Below are positions 21,757 through 31,490 of a stretch of DNA of 64,000 nucleotides, piece after piece. Each line of letters opens with the position of its first letter. Position 1 is the first letter of the stretch. The translations under genes and the position numbers were made by a program. Where the stretch lies: NCBI GenBank assembly GCA_020912385.1, contig CP087214.1, forward strand, positions 868,001 to 932,000, read 5' to 3'. A model generated the notes under the pieces. That model worked only from the letters and a program-made list of their open reading frames with translations, ran no database searches and was not told the origin of the DNA. The DNA is from Neofusicoccum parvum. Lineage: Eukaryota; Ascomycota; Dothideomycetes; Botryosphaeriales; Botryosphaeriaceae.

Positions 21757-23768
21757 TCACCAATTCGCCCCTAATCCTAGCCCCCTCACGAACCTCACAT
21801 CCGCCGCCTGTCTCTCCAGCGCCCTCCGCATCGTCCGCCCGTACTCACGCTCTCTTGCGCGCCTCGCCGCCTCCTCCGCGCTCTCAACACGTTCCTCGAA
21901 ATCTCCCTGGTCAAACAGAGGGCGCGTGCCGAAGCCAAGCAGACCGACGCGGCCATCACCGGTCCAGACGACGAGGTCGTCCTTGTTGAGCTCGGCGCTG
22001 AGGTGCGTGCTGTCCGTCGCGCTGCGGTGCAGTGTCGGCACCAGCTTCTGGACGATGTCACCTTCGCCGTGCTGCTGGGTTGGCGCAGAGAACAGCGTTC
22101 CGACGTCGAAGGGGCTGTCCACACGGGGAGGCTGGTCGCCGTGCTGGGGCGGTTCTGCGGGCCGGTCCGGGTTGATGTTGTAGGAGCGAATGGGCGTGAA
22201 GCCGTCGCGCTCCATCCACTTGATGTTCCCGTCGCCGTCGCTGTAGACGAGACGCGCGCCATGCGTGGATACGCTCAGGAGCTTGGAGGAGGAGGCCGTC
22301 TGCCGGTTTTGGATGCAGGCGCCCCGGTTGCGCACTGCGGAGCCGGTGTCGCTGGATAGGATGGTGTGGCGCGGGTCGGGCGATAGGCCGAAGAGCTCAA
22401 GCGAGCCTTTGCCCTTGTATTCGCCGGCGGCTACAATCGTGTGGCCAGTGACGGAAGGATCCTTGTGGATCGAGTTGTTCATGTACATGCTGTGGAACCC
22501 AAGACTGCGGGGGACGAACGGGTGGTGGATCAGCGCCATGGATGAGAGACGAGCGCCGGAGTGGACGGTTCCCCGTATGCGAGGAAAGAAGCGCCTGTCG
22601 TAGTTGAGCAGACTGGTGAAGCGGCCGGCTACCCAGATGTCTCCGTTACCGTCCCATTCGCGGTCGGGGAGGTGAAGAATGGACAGCGGGCCGGGCTCGG
22701 AGAGGACAGAGTGTTTGCGGCTGACGTTGCCGAGGAGGAGGTCGTCGAAGCTGCTCTGCGGGGGCGTTCCTGCAATAAGTTCGCACCGGACTGGGAGGTT
22801 TGACTCGTCACTGGCTTGCGGTTGGCGAGGATCATGCAGATGGATCGTCATGTTGGTGCCCACGGTGACCGGCGTCGGGTGCCTTGCTTCTGAGAGCGTC
22901 GTGATGGGGAAGGGGTACTTCGATTCAGAGACAATCTGGAGCGTATTGAGGTCGACCTCTTTCAGGACATTCAGGACGGCAAAGTAGCCTTTGTTCTGTC
23001 TATTGTCGATGGTAACGCACTCTACCGCGCCGGTCTCGGTCATGGCCGCCTTGCTCTCGGCGATGGGCGCATTGCCGGCGAGCAGCCCAGGCTCGGACCT
23101 GTCGATGATGGCGCCCTGCTTGGCGTCCGAGCCGTCTCTCTCCCGCTCGCCGACATCCCACACGCATATGCTCCCGTCGTCCAATGGCGCGAATATCCTG
23201 TCGGCCACCTGCATGCCCTCGTCGTAGTACACGCCGAGCCCGGTTGCCTCGCACGGCTCTTTGTCGCGGCCCGCTCCGTGGTGGGCCTGCTGCAGCCAGC
23301 TCACCTGAATCGGAGCGTGCCGTGCTACGAACTCCTCGTAGAAGCTGATCTTCTCGCCGGGATACGACGGATCCCAATTGGCAAAGGCGCGCTGGCGCTG
23401 GGCGACAGCCAGCCGGTGCGCGACCATCTCGGCGCTCGGGGCATCTTCGTTGTGCACGCTGGGCGGCGGGATTCTTTCTTCGACGGCGTGGGCGAGCTCG
23501 GCCATGTTCGGTGTCATGCGCGACATGAGCTGCTGGCGGCGGCGGATGGCCTCGGCGCGCGAGTGGTCGTAGCATATTGCCTTCCACAGCCGGTCATCGC
23601 GGGAGACGCGGAGGAAGCGGTGCGACACGGATTGGAGGTTTATGATGTCAAGGGGCACGAGAACTACGCAACGCTGTTAGCCGGGCTGCTCACGGCAATG
23701 CCCCGCCGGGCCAGAGTGGACTTGCAGGTTGCTATGTAGAGAACAAGCTCGTCCGGGAGCGTGTCCAT
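21757..23768 (-). CDS. F-box protein with WD-like beta-propeller region
   Basis: Predicted 649-aa F-box protein. Exon 1 is 23768-23726 and exon 2 is 23663-21757. The intron (23664-23725, 62 nt, phase 1) has a GC donor (GCAAGT) with a GCTAAC branch site and TAG acceptor. Splicing creates an uninterrupted F-box: LPDELVLYIATFLVPLDII then NLQSVSHRFLRVSRDDRLWK (residues about 4-45). No GT donor in the region gives this join. F-box proteins recruit substrates to SCF ubiquitin ligases through Skp1. Residues about 150-560 contain WD-like strands (ICVWDVGERE, IHLHDPRQPQ, ARLVYSDGDGNIKWME, DDLVVWTGDGRVGLLGFG), so a degenerate beta-propeller for substrate binding is likely. The C-terminus is Arg-rich and amphipathic. 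The target is unknown. The gene is followed on the same strand, after about 1.2 kb, by the small Cys-rich gene's 3' end. Confidence 0.85.
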
Positions 23769-24979
23769 GGTCGCGGCAGGGCGGAGAGCCAACTAGACAG
23801 CGCGGGCGCGAGAGACATGAGACGGGAGACGGCGAGGAGTGAGGGCGGGGAGTGAGGGCGAGGCATTGTTATACGAGTAGTGGCCAGGGACCGTCCTCAG
23901 ACCCCGGATTGGCATCCCTGCTCGGCCCTTATCGCCGCCCTAAGGGTGTTATCGGCCTCTTTCGGCCTAGCCTGTCGGCGCACGCACTCGCCCAATCCGG
24001 ACATCGTCCACAGCACCCTCTTCTCCCTCATTGTCCCATCGTCCTTTGCTGCCTGGAGCCCGGAGATGAGGTGGTTTAATCATCCCTCACATTGTCAGTG
24101 TTGGGCTGTCAATGGGATGTAAGGGTTGTGCATGTCGTCTTCACGGCTTTCCATTCGGTCACAGTTCTGGAACCTTCCAGCCACGTCTGATTCACTTCAA
24201 TGCCATTATGACCTTTCGTAAAATTTTCCACAGCCAGAGACCCATATTCCTCTTGCAATTTATACCACTCAAAGGAAAGTGGCGGCAAATGAGCCAAAGA
24301 ATGTTCAGTAGATCAGACGGCTTTGCGGGAAAGCCTCCGAGTCAACACTGCCTGACTTCGCCTGCTTACCGCTATCGAGTGTGGCATTTTATCACCCGGC
24401 ATGAATTCGCTTTCATACTCCAGAGGTACCCGAGGACGCTTGTTCGATGAGACTAGATATCGTGGAAGCCACCGCGCTTGAATGATGAGACTAATGGAAC
24501 GACGGACATCATATGACTAGCTTGCTTGACTACTAGAAACAAGGGTTGGAAGATTATAAGCAAGAAGATTGCGTTAACGAGCTCATTTGGTCTGGTGTCG
24601 TCCAACGAATTCACCGGCTTGTGGGTAATTGTGACTTTCCCGCAACCTAAACCCCTTCCAGCAACAGGAAAACCCCTTGGTCTATTCTGAATACCAAAAC
24701 AGAACTCTTCGTACTTGTAATGTTCCAAGGCTCCTCGGGTAACCTCCATCATATTATTTTCTGCTCTGATCCCGTTTACAAGGCCCTGCAAAGCTACCGC
24801 GTCTAGGCAAACCGACATGTATTATACCCGAGACACCTACTGGCGTAACCCGAAACTTCCACAGTCTTCAAGCTTCCCTCTGTTCGAGCAACAGGTCCTA
24901 CATGGCCTTCTCCAAAGCTAAAATGACAAAGCAGAAGCCTCTCGCCCCATTACAAAACTCCACCTCCCCTCCGATCCTC
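23769..24979. other. Intergenic with a possible degenerate minus-strand locus
   Basis: The left 350 bp is promoter of the F-box/WD gene. Between 24109 and 24818, less GC-rich than its surroundings, two minus-strand frames have non-random composition: 24818-24453 (includes LEHYKYEEFCFGIQNRP and GRGLGCGKVTITHKPVNS) and 24297-24109 (MAHLPPLSFEWYKLQEEY...). I could not join them with confident splice sites. They may be a diverged gene or a relic. Confidence 0.4.
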
Positions 24980-25407
24980 TCAAAACGCAGTCCCCCTCCC
25001 ATTATACCCACCCTGCGGCGCAAACTTCAGCGGATCGAAGCAGACCACATTCCCGCCCAGCCGACTTTTCTTATCCCTCTCCTTCACCTGTGCCGCGATC
25101 CTCCGCGCCGCCGCCTCCCGATCTCGCTGTTGCTGCTTCGAGATGTGGAAGCGCTGCTTCGGGCTGGCGTGCTCGTTGAAGCCGTCGCGGTAGGGGTGCA
25201 GCTGGCAGCCCTCGCGGACGTTGAACCAGAACTTGCAGCCGGTGGCGGCGCACTTGGCGACGTGGCCGAGGTTGACGCAGCGCTGGCGGGACGTGTTTTT
25301 GCAGACGGTACTGTGGACGTTTTAGCGCATCGCGGCCCTCTGGGATGGCGTGGACGGGCGCCTGACCATTTGTGCGTGTTGGTCGATTTTCTTTGGATCT
25401 GGTCCAT
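24980..25407 (-). CDS. Small spliced Cys-rich protein, putative zinc-binding, unknown family
   Basis: Predicted 123 aa. Exon 1 is 25407-25367 and exon 2 is 25310-24980; the intron (25311-25366, 56 nt, phase 2) has a GTCAGG donor, a CTAAAAC branch site and a CACAG acceptor. Splicing creates HKCTVCKNTSRQRC, i.e. a CxxC pair at residues 14 and 17. Further Cys are at 25, 34, 39 and 49, with His at 30, 52 and 61, in the segment CVNLGHVAKCAATGCKFWF. This spacing suggests one or two zinc sites. The C-terminal half is a charged, probably helical stretch (ISKQQQRDREAAARRIAAQ) ending in FDPLKFAPQGG. Third positions in exon 2 are almost all C or G, which supports coding. No signal peptide or membrane segment is visible. 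I do not recognise the family and assign no function. Confidence 0.75.
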
Positions 25408-27189
25408 CGTGGACGGTAGGGCACTGTCGGGGCTAGCTTGTCATCGGTGTGTACGTGCAAACGGGCGCGCGATCGAGGTTGGTACGGACCTCCGGAGCAT
25501 ACAGGCAGCAATGGCGTGAAGTCGAGGACTGAGCAATGGCTTTCCACTCGAGTGGATTGCCCCGTCAAGCGTTCTTGAAGGTTGTTGATAATCAAAGGGT
25601 GCGAGAAGATGTTTATCGAAGGAGTGTTCGATCCCCCGTTTGCTCCTCGGGAATCTCTCTTTTCATTGGCGTTTTCTTCTTGCTTATGAGCAGCAGTCGA
25701 CCGGCAAAGGAAAAGAGTTGCCTGGGGAAGCACGCCTCCTAAAACATTGAAGTCCAACAGTAGCGGTGAGTTCTGCACTGACAGCAGTGCACCGTGTCAC
25801 TGCGGCGCCCGCAAAGTGACTGCAGATTCCCGTTCTCGGGTGCCTGCATGTCACGGGGCCTGCCATCGACCCCGAAGGGCTGGCAGGTATATCCAAGCGA
25901 AAAACTCTCCAGCTCTGAATGTGTAAGGGCAGTGATGACGGAAGAAATTGCAAATGTCAAAAACTGTCAGAGAGTTTGTGTCCGCATCGTAGAGCCCAGG
26001 TGTGCCCGGATGAAGACTCCGGCTCCGTGATCGTGAGGCTTGAGGCACACGCTTTGGGGTACCGTAGTACTATTCTTTGGAAAAGCCAACGAGCTTGGTT
26101 CAGGTCAGGTGCTAAAGGTTCAGTAATGAAGGCACATACAAATACGAGCTATACTGTGATTGCCAAGTGCCGTCTGGGAAATTTATTCTCGACCTCACGT
26201 ATCCTGATTATCGCGGAGGGTGCCAAAGGATAGAATCTTAGCAAGATTATGTTGCTCAGAAAATCGGGCGAGATGTGTTAGCGAGGTGGCGAAGAGCTCG
26301 AACATTTGCTGTTACTTGGGAATGAGAATTGGTCGATGGCATGCGAAACGTGCACGAGAAAAAAAAAGAAAAAAAAAGGCCAGGCCGACTAACCACAATG
26401 GGCAATGTTCCAGCCAGGTCAACGAACTTTGAGCACTTTCTTGCTACGTGTGAGGAAGCAGAGTCGACGACAAATGAATGAAGCGTTATTAAACAGCTCA
26501 AAAGAATGACAAAGAACAACTCTTGCATGTGCCATTCAACAGAGTATTTGGAAGACATCTTAGATGATCTTATGTACAAGGTATGAAGTTCCGAGGGCAG
26601 AGTTACGGGAAACGACGATGGTCAAAGGCCCAATCGAGGCGGGTGCAAAGTGGAGGGGGCCAGCAATTGAGATGACGATGTACCTCGACGCGCAACGCCG
26701 TCAACGTGGGGCGTGTTTCAAGCGAATAGTGCCGCGTTGCAACGGTGCGATAGCGGAAGCACGCCAAACATCAGTGGCGTTCGTAAATCGTGTAATTATT
26801 GGCTTGAATACGTCCGTAAATCCAAGCGAAATCCAAGCGAGGCGCCGTCGCTGATAAAAAATAATCTGGCTGCGGAGACAGACCTGGGAATCTGATCTCT
26901 CTTCCTCTGCAGTTTCCATTCTACGAGCGGGGTGCCGTAGCCGTCGTTGATGCGGAACATGGACAGTTTGCGCCAGTCATCTGGAGTTGACGTATCCATT
27001 CGAATGGAGGGACATCTCGAATCTCTACGTGAGAAATACCTCCCCCAGGTAAGCTTTTCTGCGCATGGAAAAGCAGTTCTCGCTAATTGTCGGATGCATA
27101 GTCCCGGGACACGTCACCGTACGGCTTTTGGGCATAATGGACAGTCCTGCGTCTCGTCAGCAACAGTCTCCCAGCAGGTGGCATGAAGC
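25408..27189. other. Intergenic, 1.8 kb, no secure gene
   Basis: The stretch next to 25408 is promoter of the small Cys-rich gene. A minus-strand frame at 25960-25739 ends in a Cys-rich segment (GYTCQPFGVDG, VHCCQCRTHRYCW) that resembles part of a small secreted protein, but no ATG or signal-peptide exon could be joined to it. Region 26050-27190 is of mixed composition, with a poly-purine tract at about 26360-26380, and shows nothing I can support. Confidence 0.45.
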
Positions 27190-28408
27190 TCACATCTGCC
27201 AGTAGTAATGTTTCTTTCGATCGACCATATCTTTCCGCACGTCTACCAAAAAGAGCTCCACGGCCTCTCTCGACCAGCCAAGAACTTTCGTCAGTAGCGC
27301 AAGGCTAATGCCCTGCAAACCCTGACTCAAGTTCTCGAACGTCCACCGCCCGAGCATTTTTTGCTTCTGACCCCTCGGCCAGGGACCAACAGCCCATTTC
27401 ACGTACTGCTCGGTTATATTCAGGAAGCCCTGCTCCTTCATCTGCTGCGAGAACTTGTCGCTGGCAAGCGTGTCGATGCCGCACCTGCCGGCAGCCTCGT
27501 GCACCAAGATGGTCCATTTCTGCAGGGGATCGTCGTTTGTCACGCTGCCGTCGTCGCATCTCGTTGGCAGCTGCCCTTCCTGCAGCTCGATCCAGCCGCC
27601 GGGCTTCAGATGGTCGTAGCATTGCTCTATGAAGCGTTTCCAGTTGTGCATGCCGAGGCAGAGCATCCGGGCGTGTATGAAGTCGAATTTCTTCCCGTCA
27701 AAATCCCATTCTCTCTCCGCGTCGTCGACCAAGAAGCTTACATTGGGCGGCACCTGGACCATGTCAGCGGCGCCAACGGGGAAGCTCATTTCTGGGGGTT
27801 GCGCTTACCCACTCAGGTTGTATTGCTGAGAGATCGGTGCCAATGACCTGGGCGGAGGGATTCTCATCAGCAAATTCGATGGCCCAGATCCCAGAGCCAG
27901 TCCCAACGTCCAGGACATCGTTCACATCAAGCGGAACCGGGGCGGCGTGCAGGGAGCCGTCCAGGGTCAGGCGCCAAACATGGTGCTGCAGATCGAGACG
28001 ATCTGCCTCGTCCTCGTCGTTGGGCAGCCAGTATGAGTCCTCCCTGAAGGCATGGTAGCGGCGGCCATGCTCGTACCGGTAGTTCACGATCTCGGAGTTG
28101 AGCGAGGTGGTGGTGGAGCCCGGCCGCGACGACGAGCCCAGGGCCGAGTCGGTGTCGGAGGCGGCGTGGCTGCTGCCGCTGCCCGAGGCGCTGTCGACAT
28201 CGAGCTCGTAGGCGTAGCTCGGGAATGCGAGACCGGCAGGCTGGTCCTGGGGCGCGCCGGCGAGGTGGTGCTGCAGGGGCGAGTCCAGTAGCGGGGCGTG
28301 CGGCAGGGAGTGTTCAGGGACTGTTTCGCGCAGACCAGGCTGCGTCACTGGATGCTGCGCGGGCGCGGGCGCGGGCGGCGCGCTCGCAGGCGGGGAGCTG
28401 TGCGACAT
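27190..28408 (-). CDS. LaeA-like SAM-dependent methyltransferase
   Basis: Predicted 387 aa. Exon 1 is 28408-27809 and exon 2 is 27753-27190; the intron (27754-27808, 55 nt, phase 0) has GTAAGC donor and CAG acceptor and joins SAIQPEW to VPPNVSFLVDDAE. The class I methyltransferase fold is clear: motif I VLDVGTGSGIWAIEFAD (about 165-181), acidic motif II VIGTDLSAIQP, KFDFIHARMLCL, and the post-motif HLKPGGWIELQEGQ. Upstream sits the fungal signature YRYEHGRRYHAF and LPNDEDEADRLDLQHHVW, typical of the UMTA/LaeA group. LaeA-type proteins are nuclear regulators of secondary metabolism and development, but many paralogues have unknown substrates; this one lacks enough identity by eye to be called LaeA itself. 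The N-terminal ~100 residues are Pro/Ala/Ser-rich. The start was chosen as the first Met of the non-repetitive frame. It is transcribed head to head with a Zn2Cys6 regulator. Confidence 0.85.
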
Positions 28409-28967
28409 GGGGGACGCGTGCGGAGAGAGGTCGCGGTCGCGGTCGCGGTCGGCGTCGCGGGCGCGCAGGCGTGGGGAGCGCTCGCAGCGGCATGGTGGTG
28501 GTGGGCGGTGCTGTCCATCAGGTGGACGGCGCGGCGACAGGCGCTGGGTGGGAGCTGGCGGCAGCTGGGGTGCCAGAGCTGGAGCTGAGCTGGAGCTGCA
28601 GCGGCGCTGGCGCGGGCGCGGGCGCTGGCGGGCGCGCGGGTGCCTGGGGCCTGGGGCCTGGGGCAGCGACAAGCGACAAGCGACAAGCGACAAGCGACCC
28701 TGGAGCTTCGCGCGCAGGGGGTGGTCTCGCGCACGTGGAGACGCGGCGAGCGGTGCACTGAAGAGATCGCCCCGACCCGCGGCGCCGCTTATTCGAACAA
28801 CGACGGGAACAACCTTGGCCTCGCCGCCTTCGCTCTTGCGCTTTCCCTGCGCAAGCTTGCCTGTTCCGCACCGAGTGGAGAGCTGGTCGCGCCGCCTGAC
28901 GTGCCGTTGGCGCCGCCCGGGTTCAATCGCGCCTTCCGTCCGGTCCATTTCGGCTAAGGAGTACACT
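28409..28967. promoter_or_regulatory. Divergent promoter with two heptamer repeat arrays
   Basis: The 559 bp between the methyltransferase and Zn2Cys6 starts is GC-rich and holds (GGTCGC)n at 28429-28450, three CCTGGGG units at 28643-28663 and four GCGACAA units plus a partial at 28666-28698. It presumably carries both promoters. Confidence 0.65.
28643..28698. repeat. Adjacent 7-bp tandem repeats (CCTGGGG)3 and (GCGACAA)4
   Basis: Two different heptamer arrays lie almost back to back, separated by two bases, near the midpoint of the divergent promoter. They may be slippage-prone simple repeats or clustered factor sites. Confidence 0.9.
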
Positions 28968-31490
28968 ATGGGCGACGACTCCAGCATCCTGCACTTCGAG
29001 CCACCGCCCACCAAGGTGACGCGTGTGCGCCCCCAGCTGTCGTGCATTCCGTGCCGCCAAGGCAAGCTCAAATGCAACCGCCAGCATCCGGCCTGCGACC
29101 AGTGCGTGAAGCGCTCGCGCGAGGCTCAATGCAACTATGTGCCGCCGCCGCCCAAGGACCGCACCCGCAAGGCCAAGGACATGCGCGGCCGCATCCGCCA
29201 CCTGGAGAGCCTGGTGGTCGACCTCATGAATGGCAAGGACCCGCGCGCCCTCTCGTTGAATCCTGCCGACCCGCAGTCCTCCTCCCGCCGCCTCCCTACT
29301 CCCGATCAGCCTTCTCCTGAGCACCATGCAGCTTCGGACGGCCCGAAAACCCACTCTAGCTCGGGCGACGACGATCTCAGCTTCCCTAGCGCCTTTGGCG
29401 CGCTGAAGATCAGCGATGAGGAGACCATGTACATGGGCGGCTCGCACTGGATGGCTGTGCTGAACGATGTAGGCGTCCGCTCACGTGCCCCTAGCTCCGA
29501 CTGCACTGCTGACCCAAGGTAGATCAAAGAAGTCAAGAGCTTCCTGGAGTTCGAAGAAGAGGAAGAGCAAGAGTCTGAGAAGCCGGACAGCGAGGTCGAC
29601 ACAGAGCTTCCGCACCGCTACACCCTCATCGTTGGCTCCCCCAAACCACTTAGCAAGCGGGAGCTCCTGCAAAACCTGCCACCAAAAGCCGAAGTGGACA
29701 AGCTCGTGAACGTGTACCTCAGAGGCGGAGACCCGACGTCCATCATGTTCCACGAACCGACCTTCCGGGCAGAGTACGAACGGTTTTGGCAGAACCCTTC
29801 GGCATCACCCGTCATCTGGATTGCCCTCATTTACGGCATCCTTTGCCTGGCAACCATTTTTGCTTTGCGTCTTCCGCCTAGTGGACCAACTCCTCCCTCT
29901 CCGGAGGCGGTTTTGAAACAAGCAGCAAGATTTCACAATCTTTGCGCTTCTGCTGCAGTCCTCGGAGACTTTTCCAGGCCGAAGCCGTACTCGCTAGAGA
30001 CGGTCATGCTCTACGCAGCCGCCGAATATCTTTCCGGCACTGGAGGTGGTGGAAGTCCGACGGATGTCTGGCATATTTTCGGAACTGTCATTCGCATAGC
30101 CCTGAGAATGGGTTATCATAGAGACCCGAGCCACTACGGAATCAGTCCATTCCATGGAGAGATGCGGAGACGGATCTGGTACCTCATCTACGGACTAGAC
30201 GTTCTGTTATCGTTCTCTCTTGGCATGCCCTCGATTGCCCGAGGATTTCAAAGTGACACGAGGCTACCCCGTAACTTGCACAATGAAGACATGTCTCCGG
30301 GCATGACCGACTTACCGCCTGAGAGGCCTGACACGGAACTGACGCTCGTTTTGTATACGATTGCGAAAGCAAAACTTCTTTCTGTCTTCGCCCCGGCGGC
30401 TGATGCAGCGCACTCGGTCACTCCACCAACCTATCCGGAAATCATGGACCTCGATAATCGATTGGAGGAAATACACACGTCGATGCCGCGGGCCTATAGG
30501 ATGAAAAGCCTCGAAGAGTCAGCTGGGGACCCGCCGGATGTTGTCATGAACCGGTTAAACCTGGAGCTTTTATACCAAAAGACTCGTTGTGTTCTGCATC
30601 GAACGTACCTGGCAAAAGCGCACACTGATTCGCGGTATGAGCATTCCAGAAGAGCATGCCTTGAGGCATCTCTAGCGTTGCTGGAACTTCAGACCATAAT
30701 CTACCACGCATGTCAGCCAGGAGGTCAGCTCGTGCGTTGCAGCTGGTACTACGGGTCTTTGACAAGCCACGACTTCCTCCTGGCTGCCATGCTGCTTTGT
30801 CTGGAAGTAAATCTTTCACGGGAGACGAAGATAAAACAACCGGAGAGCTACAGCGAAGGACCATTCTCCTCTGTCGAAATATTCGGAGCGCTGGAGAACG
30901 CGACTCGGATCTGGGAGTCCTACGAGGATAGCTTAATTGATGCCAGTGACACTAAGAAAGCAGCCAAAGCATTCCGCCTGATTTTGGCGAAGCTCAAGGC
31001 AACACCGGCTGAGTTCGAGATGCAGGGAAGTGAAGTGGAAAGTATGCCTCAGCAGTGTGAGTACATGACATCTGACTTTTGATTGAGCAACTCACTAATG
31101 TGCACAGTCTCTGGGCATCCTCAGCAGTACAGCCACCCGCCGGTTCTCCCGTCAAATGGTCCTGGAATAGCATACCTACCCACACAAACAACGGCCCCAG
31201 TTGTCACCCAGGGCTACAGCATGGCACCTCAGGATCCTCTTGAAGGCATGCTCGAGATGCCACCAATTGACATCAATTGGGTAAGTCTGCGTGCCTTTGG
31301 TGGTCCAAGGTTCGTACCGTCTAATGGACAGCAGGATGCTTGGGATAAAAGCGTGCTTCCTTATGATGAGTACATGCACCATGAAGCGCAGCCATGGTCG
31401 ATGCCTCCACAACCACCCAACATGGGCGGTCCATCGGCCTATCCGCACGGATACCCACCAAATATGGCGTACCACTACCAGCATCAGTAG
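28968..31490 (+). CDS. Zn2Cys6 transcription factor with fungal-specific TF domain
   Basis: Predicted 788 aa. Exons are 28968-29468, 29523-31056, 31108-31280 and 31332-31490; introns are 54, 51 and 51 nt. The Zn2Cys6 cluster has Cys at residues 26, 29, 36, 43, 46 and 55 (CIPCRQGKLKC, CDQC), followed by a basic linker and a short coiled coil (RGRIRHLESLVVDLMNG). The middle homology domain (about 215-480) shows LYAAAEYLSGTGG, GTVIRIALRMGYHRDPSHY and MRRRIWYLIYGLDVLLSFSLG, the hallmark of the fungal_trans family. The C-terminus is Pro/Gln/Tyr/Met-rich, like an activation region. The start lies 559 bp from the methyltransferase start, so co-regulation is plausible but not shown. Intron 3 (31281-31331) is 51 nt with no stop, so its retention would add 17 residues; its GTAAGT, TCTAAT and ACAG signals make splicing the better reading. 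Targets are unknown. Confidence 0.9.

Noticed and set aside
23664..23768. Start of the F-box/WD gene at the codon near 23658
   Set aside because: That codon is GTG on the minus strand, and starting there would cut the F-box in half; the spliced ATG at 23768 restores it.
27190..31490. Secondary-metabolite gene cluster
   Set aside because: A methyltransferase and a Zn2Cys6 factor are present, but no polyketide synthase, peptide synthetase, terpene cyclase or P450 lies within the window.
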